Of a stretch of 64,000 nt of DNA, positions 10,800-21,459 are shown piece by piece. Position 1 is the stretch's first letter. Every line of letters begins with the position of its first letter. Under the pieces are notes generated by a model. The model was not told where the DNA came from and did no database searches. It saw only the letters and a program-made list of their open reading frames with translations. The position numbers and the translations under genes were made by a program. Where the stretch lies: assembly GCA_025024175.1 (NCBI GenBank), contig QCXZ01000041.1, forward strand, positions 15,681,786 through 15,745,785, read 5' to 3'. The DNA comes from Rhyzopertha dominica (lineage: Eukaryota; Arthropoda; Insecta; Coleoptera; Bostrichidae).

Positions 10800-11160
10800 A
10801 TTCCATAGAAAATTTATATACCATCCTTCAATAGAACAAAAATTTCAAAATTTATTTTCTAAATTTAATATTAATCTTGCTTTTGGGAACAACTACACAC
10901 GAAGAAACTTACTCGGCAACACCCTTGATAAAGAAGACCCGTTTAACAAGTCCGGAATTTATGAAATTAAATGCTGTAACTGCCCAAAATAGTACATTGA
11001 CCAAACAACATGTAATCGAAATATTAGATTCAAAGAACATATGTACCACGTAAACAATAGAAATGGAGAAAAATCTGCACTAGCACTACATAATATTGAA
11101 ACAGGCTATTTAATATAGCCAACGTGAAGAACATAGCCATGTGTTAAATACGGATCTCAC
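10800..11160 (+). pseudogene. Penelope-like element GIY-YIG endonuclease relic
   Basis: Reading the plus strand from about 10870, the translation passes NNYTRRNLLGNTLDK and then GIYEIKCCNCPK, a stop, YIDQTT and RFKEHMYHVNN, ending in LALHNIETGY. This is the signature of the GIY-YIG endonuclease at the C-terminus of Penelope-like retroelements (GIY, Cys-rich turn, YIGQT, RxxEH, H). Odd points are the in-frame stop at about 10990 and a Gly-to-Asp change in the YIG triad, so the copy is dead. No reverse-transcriptase part is visible upstream, so it is 5'-truncated, as is usual for this group. Confidence 0.8.
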
Positions 11161-11307
11161 ACCCTTAAATAATCCACTTGTAGTAATAGTCAAGTCAAAA
11201 ATGTGATTTAAAGAAATTCTCTTCCCACACCACGCAACTGTGTATCAATGTTTACCATATGTAAAAATGTCTTTTAATGTTGCAATTTAGTTATACTTGT
11301 TAAGCTA

Positions 11308-11334
11308 CCGAAGAAGGCCGCTTGGCGGTTGAAA
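11308..11334 (+). repeat. PLE-tail hairpin, hammerhead-like pattern
   Basis: The sequence CCGAAGAAGG, then CCGC, loop TTG, GCGG and TTGAAA lies about 150 bases after the PLE endonuclease relic. It follows the layout CTGAnGA, stem-loop, GAAA seen at other PLE-like ends in this window, with changed core bases. Confidence 0.4.
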
Positions 11335-11399
11335 TTGAAATGAAATAAAAATTGGTAGGATAAAAACAAGTGTTTCATTATTATTATTTAATAACTTCC

Positions 11400-13225
11400 A
11401 AAAAACTCTACTATTCATCATTGTTGTTTTGTTTTCTGATATTTCTATATTCAGCAAAAAGGTTTTGTTAATAAATGGGTGGCCTCAAATGAAGTCAATT
11501 ATTACAAAAAACATTCCATTCTTTCAACATTTTAGAACTCCGACTTAATTAAATAAAGTAACGGAGTCCTTCTGTATTTTAAAAATATGGAATTATGGAA
11601 ATTATAATAAATGCGTAACGTATCGTGAAGGAAACAGAAAACTGACTTTGACATTACGAGTATTTTGTGAGGCATAAAGCAGTAGTAACTAAAATTATTG
11701 GTCGATGTACGACAGTCATTAAATGTTAAATAATTGGATTTCGTGGTGATTAACATGCGAATTCAGCTACGATTAAAGTATTATAGTTAGTAAAAAAATC
11801 AAGCTTTCCGGGGTTGAATATTTTCAAAATTAATGTAATATTATTTAGAAAGCCAGCACAGTGTACTTCCCAATTTAATTGCCAACGTATCTATGAAAAA
11901 GTGCCTTCTTTATGTTATAGTTATTGAGAAATCAGCCGGTCGTTAAACGTTAAAGAAAAAAATCATCTGATACAGTTAAATAAAGCATATGTAGTCTCTT
12001 TGTAGAGTATCAAGTGTGCCAAGTGACAATATATACTTCTACTGTTTGAATGTGTAACATTTTTTAATTTATTAACATCTTTATTAATGTTTAATCCCAA
12101 TGTACGTCATGGCGAAATCCACCCTTTGGGCGTGGTATTATGAAATATACGCAAAGCTCTTTTAGAGTTACTCTNGTAAGTGCTTTCAGCCGTGATGCCG
12201 TTTCTCAAACGTACGAGTTCTCAGCAGAATCTTTTTCTTTTATTTTCATCCACTATATGTTCTACGCGAGAGTTCTATTTAAAACGCAACTGTTTCATCT
12301 TAAATCTCATTTCAGCGTTGCCCTTACACTTAGACGTGTAAGATTTCTGTATTCGCTTATTGGTTCTTTCCTGACCTCCATTTCATTAGTTTCACTGAGA
12401 TTTGAAATTTATTTGAACCCATCGACGTCGTTTGTAGAGGAACGTGAAACAGGAGTGTTGCGTGCAAATGTCAAGCTGTCTGTCTACCCTTAAAGTGACA
12501 TTTAATTTTGTTAAAGAACGNGCAAGCGTTTCTGNAATAAAGTGAGCTTTGACGGCGATAGAAGCTTTTAGGAGCTTAACCAAATAAGTCTGCGCGTTAT
12601 CAAACGTATATTCTAACCATGAATTTTTATATGCCCTAATAGGTACTCTGATGAGAAGGGCGCCACCAAAACGAACTATGTAAGAGGAACGTTATTTTTT
12701 ATTATATCTACATGAAATGAGATAAATTACAAAAATATAAATATTTTGAAACAAGTTAGTGCTGTAGTATAACCGCATATGAGTTTTTTTGTGACATAAA
12801 CATTTTGAAAATTAGTTACTTCATCTTGATCGAGATCTTGACCTTTAAAATCCACGCCTGTGTAAAGGCTTTTGACTCGTGATCTCTCTGGTGTATCTTG
12901 GTATTAACTAACCGCTGTAGAGCTTCTAGAGAAAAGATGGTATTAGACATACGAAAACACGATCTTGAACAGGTCTGTATATATTGGAGAAACATATTTT
13001 AAAATTTTTTGAGTTATGCAGCAGATTGATCCGATATAAAGGTGTTTTTTAAATGGCTTCTATATGGTTTTGTGTTAAGATTTCTAATGTTTTTAAAATG
13101 ATGTCGAATTAATGTTAAAAAAGTTCTCTAGTATAGGTCTATTTTCCTCGAAAATTTAAAACAACATTTGTTTACCATTTTCATCTGGAGAACCAAGAAT
13201 GACATACTGTTGTCTCTAGCGAGCG
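11400..13225. other. Gene-free stretch
   Basis: AT-rich, with only short frames lacking recognisable domains. The 117-residue frame at 12140-12493 has an N and no family signature, and I do not call it a gene. Confidence 0.4.
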
Positions 13226-13229
13226 AATC

Positions 13230-13420
13230 TAGATTGTCTGTAAAAGAATGATGGACCAACGAGAGTTAGGCGATGCTCAGTTTTGGAGTAAATGGGTTGG
13301 AGGGCAGCAAAGCCTATTTGGTCTTCATCAGAGGCAAAGTAACTATCCAGCGTTACATCCAGGAAGTAATGGAACTATCTAGCTCACGTTTGACGTTCAT
13401 GTTTTCAGTAAGACAATTCT
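13230..13420 (+). pseudogene. Tc1-like transposase relic (weak)
   Basis: A short open stretch contains LVFIRGKVTIQRYIQEV. In Tc1 transposases a similar block (G-LVFI-G-vTaqRYi-eil) lies just after the second half of the DDE core. Upstream, an ESRLSV-like patch may be the remnant of the D-E-S-R block. The next conserved block (DNA-P-H) is not found, and the following sequence to 13690 is unlike Tc1. Probably an old fragment. Confidence 0.45.
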
Positions 13421-13689
13421 CGACCAAATATAACCAACAACGTCAGTTTGTTGCCGTGTCCACCTATATGTGTGGATGTTTACATCTAGGACATTATGGT
13501 TAGAATATTGCACTATCTACCCCATCTTTTACAGGCTCTAGCGACATTTCATAATACCCTGGAGCGATATACATCAGCAGGAGTTGGCTGGTGCTTCACC
13601 TCCACAATACCCTCANATATTTTAGAGACAATTGAAAGAATAAGCGTATTTCTTGACAACGAGCTGAAAAATTACGAGGAACACTAAAG

Positions 13690-15600
13690 ATACTACAGCT
13701 ACACTAAAACAGACTTTTATATCGTTCATATTTCAAAAGATGTGTAATTGAAGGTTTAACTTTTTAAATCTTGTTCACTAAAATATTCTAATGTTATAGT
13801 TTTGGAGCACCTACAAAATCTGTGGCACAATTTTGACATGGATGCGTTTTACTACGACCTTTTTATGTATGAAAATGCTTCATTTTGCGGTAGCTTTACG
13901 AACTGCAACGTAGGTTGTTATAAGTACAGATACATTGCCGATTGCATAATGAGCGTTTGAACCGAGGTTTGAACCAATTGGAAAAGCCCAGTGAAACGAG
14001 ATCACTGAAATAAAATTACTTTGAATGATTAATCTTCGTTATATTCATTTTAGCTGAAAGTCAACTACCCCTTCTACCATGGGTCCACGTCAAATTTACG
14101 TGCCCACAGTGCTGCCAACTCAAGATAAATTTCTTTTTTCATGGGAAATTTGTGTGGGTAACAAAGATGTTTAAATCATTTGTTTTGGCCTCTTTCATGG
14201 CTTTATTTGAACAATATAGCATAGATGCATAGATGTTATTTTGGTTTTCCGATTAAGTTTTCTCATCATAGTTTTGTTTCGTGCGTCACATTTTAATATT
14301 CTCCAAATAAAAAAACCATGAAAATGCCCAACGTTGTTACACAAAACTGAATAATTCTTATTCATTTCACTTGTTTAAGTTAAGTTAAGCCACCAGGGAT
14401 TTTTTACGATATTTAACGATTCAAAACATAAATTATTGCAATTGTCAGTCATCGTGATGTTTGACTTATTGCTTATATTAAGCACTGCAATTAATTCATA
14501 CTGCACACGTTTCGTCATGATGAAAGCAATAACTAACACCTAATTAAATTATTGAATTCTTCCATAATTAATCTTGTCATTCGGCGTATATAATATCGCG
14601 CAATAAGTTCTTTTCAAATGATAGCTATTCATTGCATTTAGTGAATGGGTCACCCAAACATAATGTTGCTCGAATATTATTCTAACTGGCATCAAATTGC
14701 TCGTAAATCATGGTGGAAATGCGATAGCAGTGCGAGTGCACTTCTATTGTGTTCCGTGCATAGGCAGGTACTACACCGTATAATGTGAAGTGCTGGTGTG
14801 ATGGATACTCTGAATAAATGACCTGATACTGAAATACGGTTTGGTTCGCACCGCCATTCAGACCCTTTACTGGTGGAATTCTCCGTGCTATTCACGTTGG
14901 TTCATAATACTTATATTACTGAAACAATTTTAATTAATCATCATTATATTCTGATGTTAATGTAATGTCTAAACTGTCGCCTTCTTTGCATTACAATGCG
15001 TTCATCAGGTGATAAAAAAATGCATGACGTAAAACAGAAAGCTCTGGGAAATATTGGCCATTCTAGACCTCTCCATGGTATGATTGCTGAATATTATGCA
15101 GCTTCATAGTAAGCTGCCTAAACATAGGTACAAGCAATGAATGTTTCACACTAAAAGTATATGAATACAGTAAATTTTGTTACACCCTAACTGATTGTAT
15201 GATTGAAATCAATTCGGTAAGTCAATTTCAATGGTTTTTTCGCTTCTCTTCATTGCAATAATTGTTATTAATATTGTAATCTTTTTTATTGGATGTATAT
15301 TTAAGCTGATCTACAATAATTCTACTTGTGATGGCAGTGAATGCAAGGATAAATTAAGTATTAATTCCGAATTTTCCCGAGATGATCCTACCGCTGCGGA
15401 TATCAGAAGTGGGAGAGAAATTACTTGTTCGACTCAGTCGACAAATGTTTTCGTCCACAGCTCTATTCCTTGGTGTAGTAAAATATAGTAAGAATCACAA
15501 ATGCGCCGTATACACTTTGGGAGGTTACTATTAAATTTCTACCAGCAGATGAGCATTGCGACGTTATTTTATAGTGTAGACGGCTGTCTGTTATTACGCT
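13690..15600. other. Gene-free stretch
   Basis: No gene supported. An 85-residue frame at 15231-15488 begins with a hydrophobic run that could be a membrane segment, but it abuts LINE-derived sequence and has no family match I know. Confidence 0.4.
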
Positions 15601-15616
15601 GGTCGAGTGTGACTGT

Positions 15617-15850
15617 ATGAACTTATGTTTTGTAAGGGTGGATGTACCTCAAGGAAGCATATTGAGCACTTACCTCCACTTACTCAACAATTGCAAGTGT
15701 TATATCTACGTAGATGATACTCGGATGTATGATTCTTGCCATCCTTCGAATTCTAATAATTGTGTTCGTGAACTAAATCAAAATTTGTGTTCAGCATCGC
15801 AATGGTGTAAAAGTAAGGGGTTAATTCTTAATCCCAACAAATCTGTGGCC
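15617..15850 (+). pseudogene. LINE reverse-transcriptase relic, interrupted by a mariner element
   Basis: The frame carries VPQGSILS, then after a short deletion YVDDT (the RT catalytic box, normally YADDT), followed by an L-Q-WC-ks-GL-LNPNKS block, all in the order of non-LTR retrotransposon RTs of the jockey/CR1 type. The coding stops exactly where the mariner-type element begins (TA at 15851-15852). Sequence on the far side (17610-18160) is the likely rest of the same LINE, ending in a TTATTATTATT tail near 18145. The upstream half of the RT and the endonuclease are not visible. Confidence 0.7.
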
Positions 15851-15852
15851 TA

Positions 15853-17607
15853 TGGGTAATTAAAATGCATTTTCTGGAATTTTTTCAACTTCGTGTCGGC
15901 TCTCGTTTCCGAGATACAGGCGCAAGTTGCATTTTATTACATGGGAAGGCACATCATTGAAAAGAATATTTTTGCCTGATTTCAAAAATGTATCACACTT
16001 GTACAATTTATTGCTTTTGAGTTGAGAAAAGTGTAAATACAATAATAGAGCCTGACAAAGAACGAAAAGAATGAAAACAGTTTTCTTTATCCCTTAAATG
16101 GACAAAAAGCCAGGTATTACCGTCTTCCTTGACTGGTGATATTTTTTGTCTAGTTTGATCAGTTTATTGTGAGTCGAGTACCCTAAAAGTAAAAAAGAAA
16201 AACATGATTCCGCGAAAAAATACAGTATTTTTTTCAGATTTACACTACAGAAGATGCTCAAAACGTTCTTAATTTAATTCCTGGCAGCCTTGAGTAAAAG
16301 TTTTCTAATGTTCTTTGTAGCATATTTGGAGGTAAGTTCTGAATTTCTGCCCTGATTCGTCCTTTTAAATCTTCTGCATTATGTGGCCAATCAGCATAAA
16401 TTCGATTTTTCAGATACCCCCACAGGAAAAAATCAAGCGGCGTCAGATCAGGGGAACGTGCTGGTCATTCTGTCACTTCGCGCCTACCAATCCACCTGTC
16501 TGGAAATATCGCATTCAAATATCCACGAACGTTGACTGCAGAGTGGGGCGGTGCACTATCTTGCTGAAATCATATCTGTTCAGAAGGACGCGCAGCATTT
16601 TCACGATTAGGGAACAGGCGAATAAGTTCTGATATAACGTGTTCGCGCAAAAGCTGTAAATACTTGACCGCATTTAAATTTCCATCGATAAGAAAGGCCC
16701 AATAATGTGCACACCGATTACAGCACCACACCAGACATAAACTTTCTGAGGGTGTTGTGTGTGGATTTGCTCCATCCAATGTAGATTTGTGTCCGAACAA
16801 TACCTGCAATTATGTCTATTCACATTACATCCAGGCAATAAGTCGCTTCATCAGAAAATATAATCCAATTTAAAATTCTTTCTATCTTCAACTATCATGC
16901 TCATAGCAGTTTTGCAAAATTCTATCCTACGATCGAAGTCATCTTCGCTCAGTTCTTGCCATAAGTGAATTTTGTATGGATAAAACTTCTCTTTTTTTTC
17001 AAAATTTTCTGAACTGTTGTACGTAACACTTGGGTTCTCTTGCACATCTAAAAGGACCTTCAAGCTACTTTCCTCACTCGTAGCAACCTTTGGACGTCAT
17101 GGTTTTTGACGATTTTTACCACCGCTGGTTTCGTCAAAACGTTGCAATGTTTTAATAACTGTTGATCTGGCAATGGCATTGTAGACTGCAACTACTTCCG
17201 AATAGCTTCGTCTTCTATCTCCATAACCAATCGTCGTCACAATTTCGATGCGATCATGTTCAGTTAACTGAAGCATTGCGATTGCAAATAACAAAGTGAA
17301 TGAAAATTATCATCAGTCACGAGGAAAATGAAAACACCTGGAGTTTTTGTTCTTACGTAGCGATAACGAATATGGTTTTTATCTCGAAATTTTTTGCAAG
17401 ACCCAAGTTTGTTATCACACTTTTCTCAAATCAGAAGCAATACGGTGTACAAGTGTGATAGATTGTTGAAATCAGGAAAAAATATCCTTTGCAATGATGT
17501 GCCTTTTGACCCCCTTCCTTTTAAAAAATTCAACTTGTGCCCATATCTCGGAAACGAGAGCTGACACGCAGATGAAAAAAATCCAGAAAATGCATTTTAA
17601 TTACCCA
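15853..17607 (-). mobile_element. Tc1/mariner-superfamily transposon with long inverted repeats
   Basis: A DNA transposon of about 1755 bp sits between two TA dinucleotides (15851-15852 and 17608-17609), the target duplication of this superfamily. Ends begin TGGGTAATTAAAATGCATTT and its reverse complement. Terminal inverted repeats run for about 190 bp with modest divergence; shared landmarks are GGCTCTCGTTTCCGAGATA and its counterpart (one mismatch), and TATCACACTTGTACA. A decayed transposase lies between on the minus strand. The element landed in a LINE open frame, so it is younger than that LINE. Confidence 0.85.
16270..17294 (-). pseudogene. Mariner-type DDE transposase, broken
   Basis: Transposase pieces occur in order on the minus strand: an N-terminal helix-turn-helix-like part at 17294-17097 (IGYGDRRRSYSEVVAVYNA, RSTVIKTLQRF), a linker at 17063-16851 (LWQELSEDDFDRRIEFC), and the catalytic part from about 16809 to 16280. 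The last includes QQDSAPPH near 16550, holding the second catalytic Asp, and SPDLTPLDFFLWGYL near 16450, holding the third. A stop codon replaces the Trp before PARSPD, and several frame changes separate the pieces, so no active enzyme is encoded. The family resembles insect IS630/mariner transposases with a DUF4817-like N-terminus; exact subfamily not determined. Confidence 0.8.
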
Positions 17608-17609
17608 TA

Positions 17610-18165
17610 GAACCATGCACAATCTTAGAAAAATCGCTCGAACAATACCTGAAATATCCTGCTGGTTCCATACTTTGTAGCGACCCTGTATATTCCCAAT
17701 GATGGAAAACAGAAATTAGTGCAACCTATTGTAATAAGTTTATTTCTGTAAGATTTGGAGACAATCATAATCGATACGATCATATAACTGCCGTGTACAT
17801 CAAAGTGAATGTACTTAAAATAGTTTCAAAGTATTTTCATCTATTTGCATGTGCACTTTACAAAATTATAAGTGGTAAGAGTCGCTTTTACCTGTTTAAT
17901 GAATTATATTTTCAACACTAGGTTTATTGTCTCTTTTGCCTATCGTGCTGCCGTCGTCTTCAGTAACTTCTATAATGTGTTCATTGATACTAATTTTGCT
18001 AAATTCAAATGGAATTTTGCTAGAATCTTGCTGGACAAGCAGAAAAACAATTACTTTTTTTGGAGGTTGTAAAGCGGCTATGCCGATACCTCTCTCCTGT
18101 TGTCTTTAACGTTATTTATGTATAATTGGCGGCAATAAATAGGTTATTATTATTTTACCTTGCAG
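17610..18165 (+). repeat. Probable 3' part of the interrupted LINE
   Basis: Sequence to the right of the mariner element continues in the same orientation as the LINE RT on its left. It ends with GGCGGCAATAAATAGG and a run of TTATTATTATT near 18145, a usual non-LTR 3' tail. Short frames at 17872-18109 may be remnants of the C-terminal region but carry no decisive motif. Confidence 0.45.
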
Positions 18166-18399
18166 ATAAGCAGGTTTGATTAATAATAGATTAAAATTAA
18201 TTTTAAATGTAATCGGGGATTAAAAAACCAATAGTGATGATTAAAATTAAGAATGTATTCACTTTAGTGTTATCGTGGCTTCAGTGTAATTTTCACTATT
18301 AAATCTAGATCAAACACTGCCTCCGCTCTTAATAATCTCATTTACATAAACAATATGACGCGTTAAATGCTTCTCAAAATTATTCTGCATTATAATCGT

Positions 18400-18680
18400 T
18401 CCGTGCGACGCCCTGTCGTTCTATTAATCTCGAACGCCGTTCGTTAGAAGCTAAACCCCGTACCCGTGAAATATCGCAGAATATATTTCGGCTTCATTGT
18501 GGATTACTGTGATACACAACTTCCCTTTGCGCTTTCATCCGACTAGTCGCTAGCACCACCCCCGGACTAAGTTGACGTTTTAATCACCCGTTACCCGCCC
18601 GGCTACAAATCAAGCAAATATCGATCAGAATAGTGTGCCAAAGACGCGAAATGATCGTGATGGAGCCGGTGCTGAAAGAC
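18400..18680 (+). other. CpG-richer patch with a candidate first exon and splice donor
   Basis: Base composition is visibly more GC- and CpG-rich than its surroundings. An ATG at 18651 opens ten codons (MIVMEPVLKD) running to a consensus splice donor, GAC|GTAAGT, at 18681. The exon would end in phase 0, and the PLC-beta exon at 31487 starts in phase 0 on the same strand. Plc21C/PLCB-type proteins have a short variable start before the conserved GxKFxxWD segment, which is missing here, so another small exon would be needed between them. The link is an inference only. Confidence 0.3.
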
Positions 18681-19027
18681 GTAAGTGTAAGTTCGTGCAA
18701 TTCAATAGTTCAAACACGATCTCATCGTTACCGATGGCATTTAAGCATTCTGTATACCTATATATTTGGCACCAAGGCTATTGCTATTGGTCAGTATCGT
18801 ACTTGAGTCAATATATCACGACAATTTTAATTTTGTAACTGCTGTCAAGCTACACTAAGCACAATATACTGTCATAAACTGTACTGATTACTGAAGGTTG
18901 CGGATATAGTTATAGCTACGAAATTGATTGTTTTCTAAATATGTAACAACAATTTGCGGTTATATTGTCCTTTCAAAGGTTAGTAATAACAATAATTTGG
19001 TTTGAAGGCTTCCGTGGTTGTTGTAGA
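18681..19027. other. No gene seen
   Basis: AT-rich sequence between the candidate splice donor and the outer PLE repeat. Nothing recognised. Confidence 0.4.
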
Positions 19028-19068
19028 TGACATGTTGTTTTGCGGGCTGGTTCCGACGTTGGTTATTA

Positions 19069-19111
19069 GACCTTGACGTTTCGACACTCATGTCGGTGTC
19101 TTCCTCAGAAG
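19069..19111 (-). repeat. PLE pseudo-LTR hairpin, outer copy
   Basis: Minus strand: CTGAGGA, A, GACAC, loop, GTGTC, GAAACGTC. This has the CUGAnGA and GAAA boxes of a hammerhead core around a five-base-pair stem, but with one extra A before the stem. Confidence 0.5.
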
Positions 19112-19598
19112 TAGCTCTGAAAGTGTGTATTTTCAATACATGCTGTAGTGTTTTGTGAGATATTTAACTTTAAGATTGCAGAAAGCTCAGACTTGAGAGC
19201 AGTGGAATGAGACGGTTTCGTATAACTTTTAGGTTATGTATCGTAGTTGTGATGTTGTGACTACAGTGAGCATGTTAGATTGTACTGTTATGAACTGAAA
19301 GATGTTTTTAGCCTGCCGCAATGGTAATTCTAACCTAGAAACTGTAAACAGCTAAATTGTGGTGGTGCAATGCTAGTTACAAAAAAAGTGCAAACATTAA
19401 AATAAGAACAGAGAATGCGTAAGCTTTCAAACTTGCAGAAAATAGTTAAATTTATAAAGCCATGTCTGAGAGGCGATGACAAACAAAAATGGGTTATGCC
19501 GAACGTAGTTTATTATTAAAATAAGTTGTGTATAGGATAGTACAAGCAAATTATTGTTGACATGTTGTTTTCCGGGCTGGTTCCAACGTTGGTTATTA

Positions 19599-19641
19599 GA
19601 CCTTGACGTTTCGACACTCATGTCGATGTCTTCCTCAGAAG
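19599..19641 (-). repeat. PLE pseudo-LTR hairpin, inner copy
   Basis: Same hairpin as at 19069-19111, about 530 bp away in direct orientation, with one change in the stem that leaves a G-U pair (GACAT/GTGTC). Confidence 0.5.
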
Positions 19642-19791
19642 TAGCTCTGAAACTGAAGTGTCCTAGTCCGCTCGGGCATTTATACTCGCCCGGGTCACTG
19701 ACGCGTGGGCGTTGTTACGCATGACCGGTTTCCAGATTTCAGGTAGTTCAATGCCCCGGTCTCGGTTGTAATTGTGCGGGTTCTTCTGGAT

Positions 19792-20610
19792 TTAGATGGC
19801 TTCCTTGTACAGTCTCGGCCAGAATCTCGCTTCCCTCGACAGCATTTGTGCTTCCTCGAATTTGATGATGTGGCCAGTCTCCATTCGATGTTCTGCTACA
19901 GCCGACCTATCACCTTGCCGCTCTCTGGTGTCCCTCATGTGCTCCTTGATTCTCGTGCTGATGTGCCTTCCGGTTTGGCCGATGTAAACCTTCCCACAGC
20001 TGCATGGGATGCTGTACACACCTTGTGTTTGTAGCTCCTCAGTCGTCGAACGATATTGCGGAGAGGCGTTAGCTATCTTTCTCGGGGCGGTGAAGATGGT
20101 GTTTATATGATGTCTTCTCAGCATCCGTCCGATCTTATCTGTACATCCATTGACGTAGGGCAGGTAGGCTGCAGTGATGTTCTCCTCTGTTTCCTTTCTC
20201 CGTGGTTGCTTGTTGATAGCCTTCTCAATCTGTGCCTTAGGATATCCGTTCTTCTGTAGTGCACTGCGTAGATGTTCTAATTCCTCTTCTAGATGGTCTG
20301 GTTCGCTGACTAGCTTCGCCCGCTGTATCAGCGTGTTGATGACTCCTTGTTTTTGGGCGGGGTGGTGGTGTGAATCTGCATGCAGGTAGCGATCCGTGTG
20401 GGTTGGCTTCCTATAGACCCGATGTCCTAGCGTGCCGTCTTGTTTCCTTGTCACCATCCAGGAAGGGTAGGGCGCCATTGGTCTCCATCTCCATCGTGAA
20501 TTGTATGCCGCTATGGATACTATTTAGATGGTCCAGGAACTCCTTTATGTGCTGTTCTCCATGCGGCCAGACGGTAAAAGTGTCGTCCACGTATCTAAAC
20601 CAACACTTGC
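19792..20610 (-). pseudogene. Penelope-like RT C-terminal part and GIY-YIG endonuclease
   Basis: From about 20605 the minus strand encodes CWFRYVDDTF, the PLE-type catalytic box, followed by a block reading FLDHLNSIHSGIQFTME. A one-base frame shift near 20465 leads into a 228-residue frame with LGHRVYRKPTHTDRYLHA (RT thumb), a basic linker, GVYSIPCSCGKVYIGQTGR (GIY-YIG box), STRIKEHMRDT and AEHRMETGH. A stop at EAI (19792) breaks the last segment, which the inverted copy carries without that stop. PLE enzymes combine a telomerase-related RT with this nuclease to integrate by target priming; this copy is inactive. Confidence 0.88.
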
Positions 20611-20639
20611 AGCTGTCCTTGCCTTTCCGAAATATCGTT

Positions 20640-20914
20640 GGACGACTGNGGAGCTACAAACACAAGGTGTGTACAGCATCCCATGNAGCTGTGGGAAGGT
20701 TTACATCGGCCAAACCGGAAGGCACATCAGCACGAGAATCAAGGAGCACATGAGGGACACTAGACTGTACAAGGAAGCCATCGAAATCCAGAAGAACCCG
20801 CACAATTACAACCGAGACCGGGGCATTGAACTACCTGGAATCTGGAAACCGGTCGTGCGTAACAACGCCCACGCGTCAGTGACCCGGACGAGTATAAATG
20901 CCCGAGCGGACTAG
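20640..20914 (+). pseudogene. GIY-YIG endonuclease fragment with an in-frame 37-codon deletion
   Basis: The frame carries ELQTQGVYSIP, SCGKVYIGQTGR and STRIKEHMRDT, then jumps directly to RLYKEAIEIQKNPHNYNRD and IWKPVV, the normal PLE C-terminus. Relative to the copy at 19792-20478 it lacks the segment holding AEHRMETGH and the following helix. The reading frame survives the deletion. Catalysis is unlikely because the second half of the nuclease fold is missing. Confidence 0.8.
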
Positions 20915-20938
20915 GACACTTCAGTTTCAGAGCTACTT

Positions 20939-20981
20939 CTGAGGAAGACACCGACATGAGTGTCGAAACGTCAAGGTCTAA
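20939..20981 (+). repeat. PLE tail hairpin in the inverted copy
   Basis: Plus-strand counterpart of 19599-19641: CTGAGGAAGACAC, loop, GTGTCGAAACGTC. Confidence 0.5.
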
Positions 20982-21459
20982 TAACCAACGTGGGAACCAG
21001 CCCAGAAAACAACATGTCAACAATAATTTGCTTGTACTATCCTATACACAACTTATTTTAATAATAAACTACGTTCGGCATAACCAATTTTTGTTTGTCA
21101 TCGCCTTTCAGACATGGCTTTATAAATTTAACTATTTTCTGCAAATTTGAAAGCCTACGCATTCTCTGTTCTTATTTTAATGTTTGCACCTTTTTGTAAC
21201 TAGCATTGCACCACCACAATTTAGCTGTTTACAGTTTCTAGGTTAGAATTACCATTGCGGCAGGCTAAAAACATCTTTCAGTTCATAACAGTACAATCTA
21301 ACATGCTCACTGTAGTCACAACATCACAACTGCGATACATAACCTAAAAGTTATACGAAACCGTCTCATTCCACTGCACTCAAATCTGAGCTTTCTGCAA
21401 TCTTAAAGTTAAATATCTCACAAAACACTACAGCATGTATTGAAAATACACACTTCCAA

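Larger units (their letters stand above)
19028..20640 (-). mobile_element. Penelope-like element, 5'-truncated, with repeated tail
   Basis: On the minus strand this copy starts inside the reverse transcriptase near 20625 and passes through the GIY-YIG endonuclease to an end at 19028. The tail block containing TTCTGAGGAAGAC and GTCGAAACGTC occurs twice in direct orientation, at about 19557-19652 and 19028-19120, some 530 bp apart, which fits the pseudo-LTR structure of PLEs. Positions 19121-20060 are also repeated in inverted orientation at 20626-21455. Confidence 0.85.
20626..21455 (+). mobile_element. Second Penelope-like fragment, inverted relative to the first
   Basis: This stretch is the near-identical reverse complement of 19121-20060, meeting the first copy in its RT region. 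It lacks about 111 bp that the other copy has within the endonuclease and lacks the outer terminal repeat. Both copies end at equivalent points in the tail (19121 and 21455). Two N bases lie at about 20649 and 20686. Confidence 0.85.

Noticed and set aside
12140..12493. A 117-codon plus-strand frame
   Set aside because: Low-complexity aromatic composition, an internal N and no known motif; likely chance.
15231..15488. An 85-codon frame with a hydrophobic N-terminus suggesting a small membrane protein
   Set aside because: There is no conserved feature, and it abuts LINE-derived sequence; hydrophobic starts are common in AT-rich DNA.
16381..16632. An 83-codon plus-strand frame
   Set aside because: It is the opposite strand of the mariner-type transposase catalytic region.
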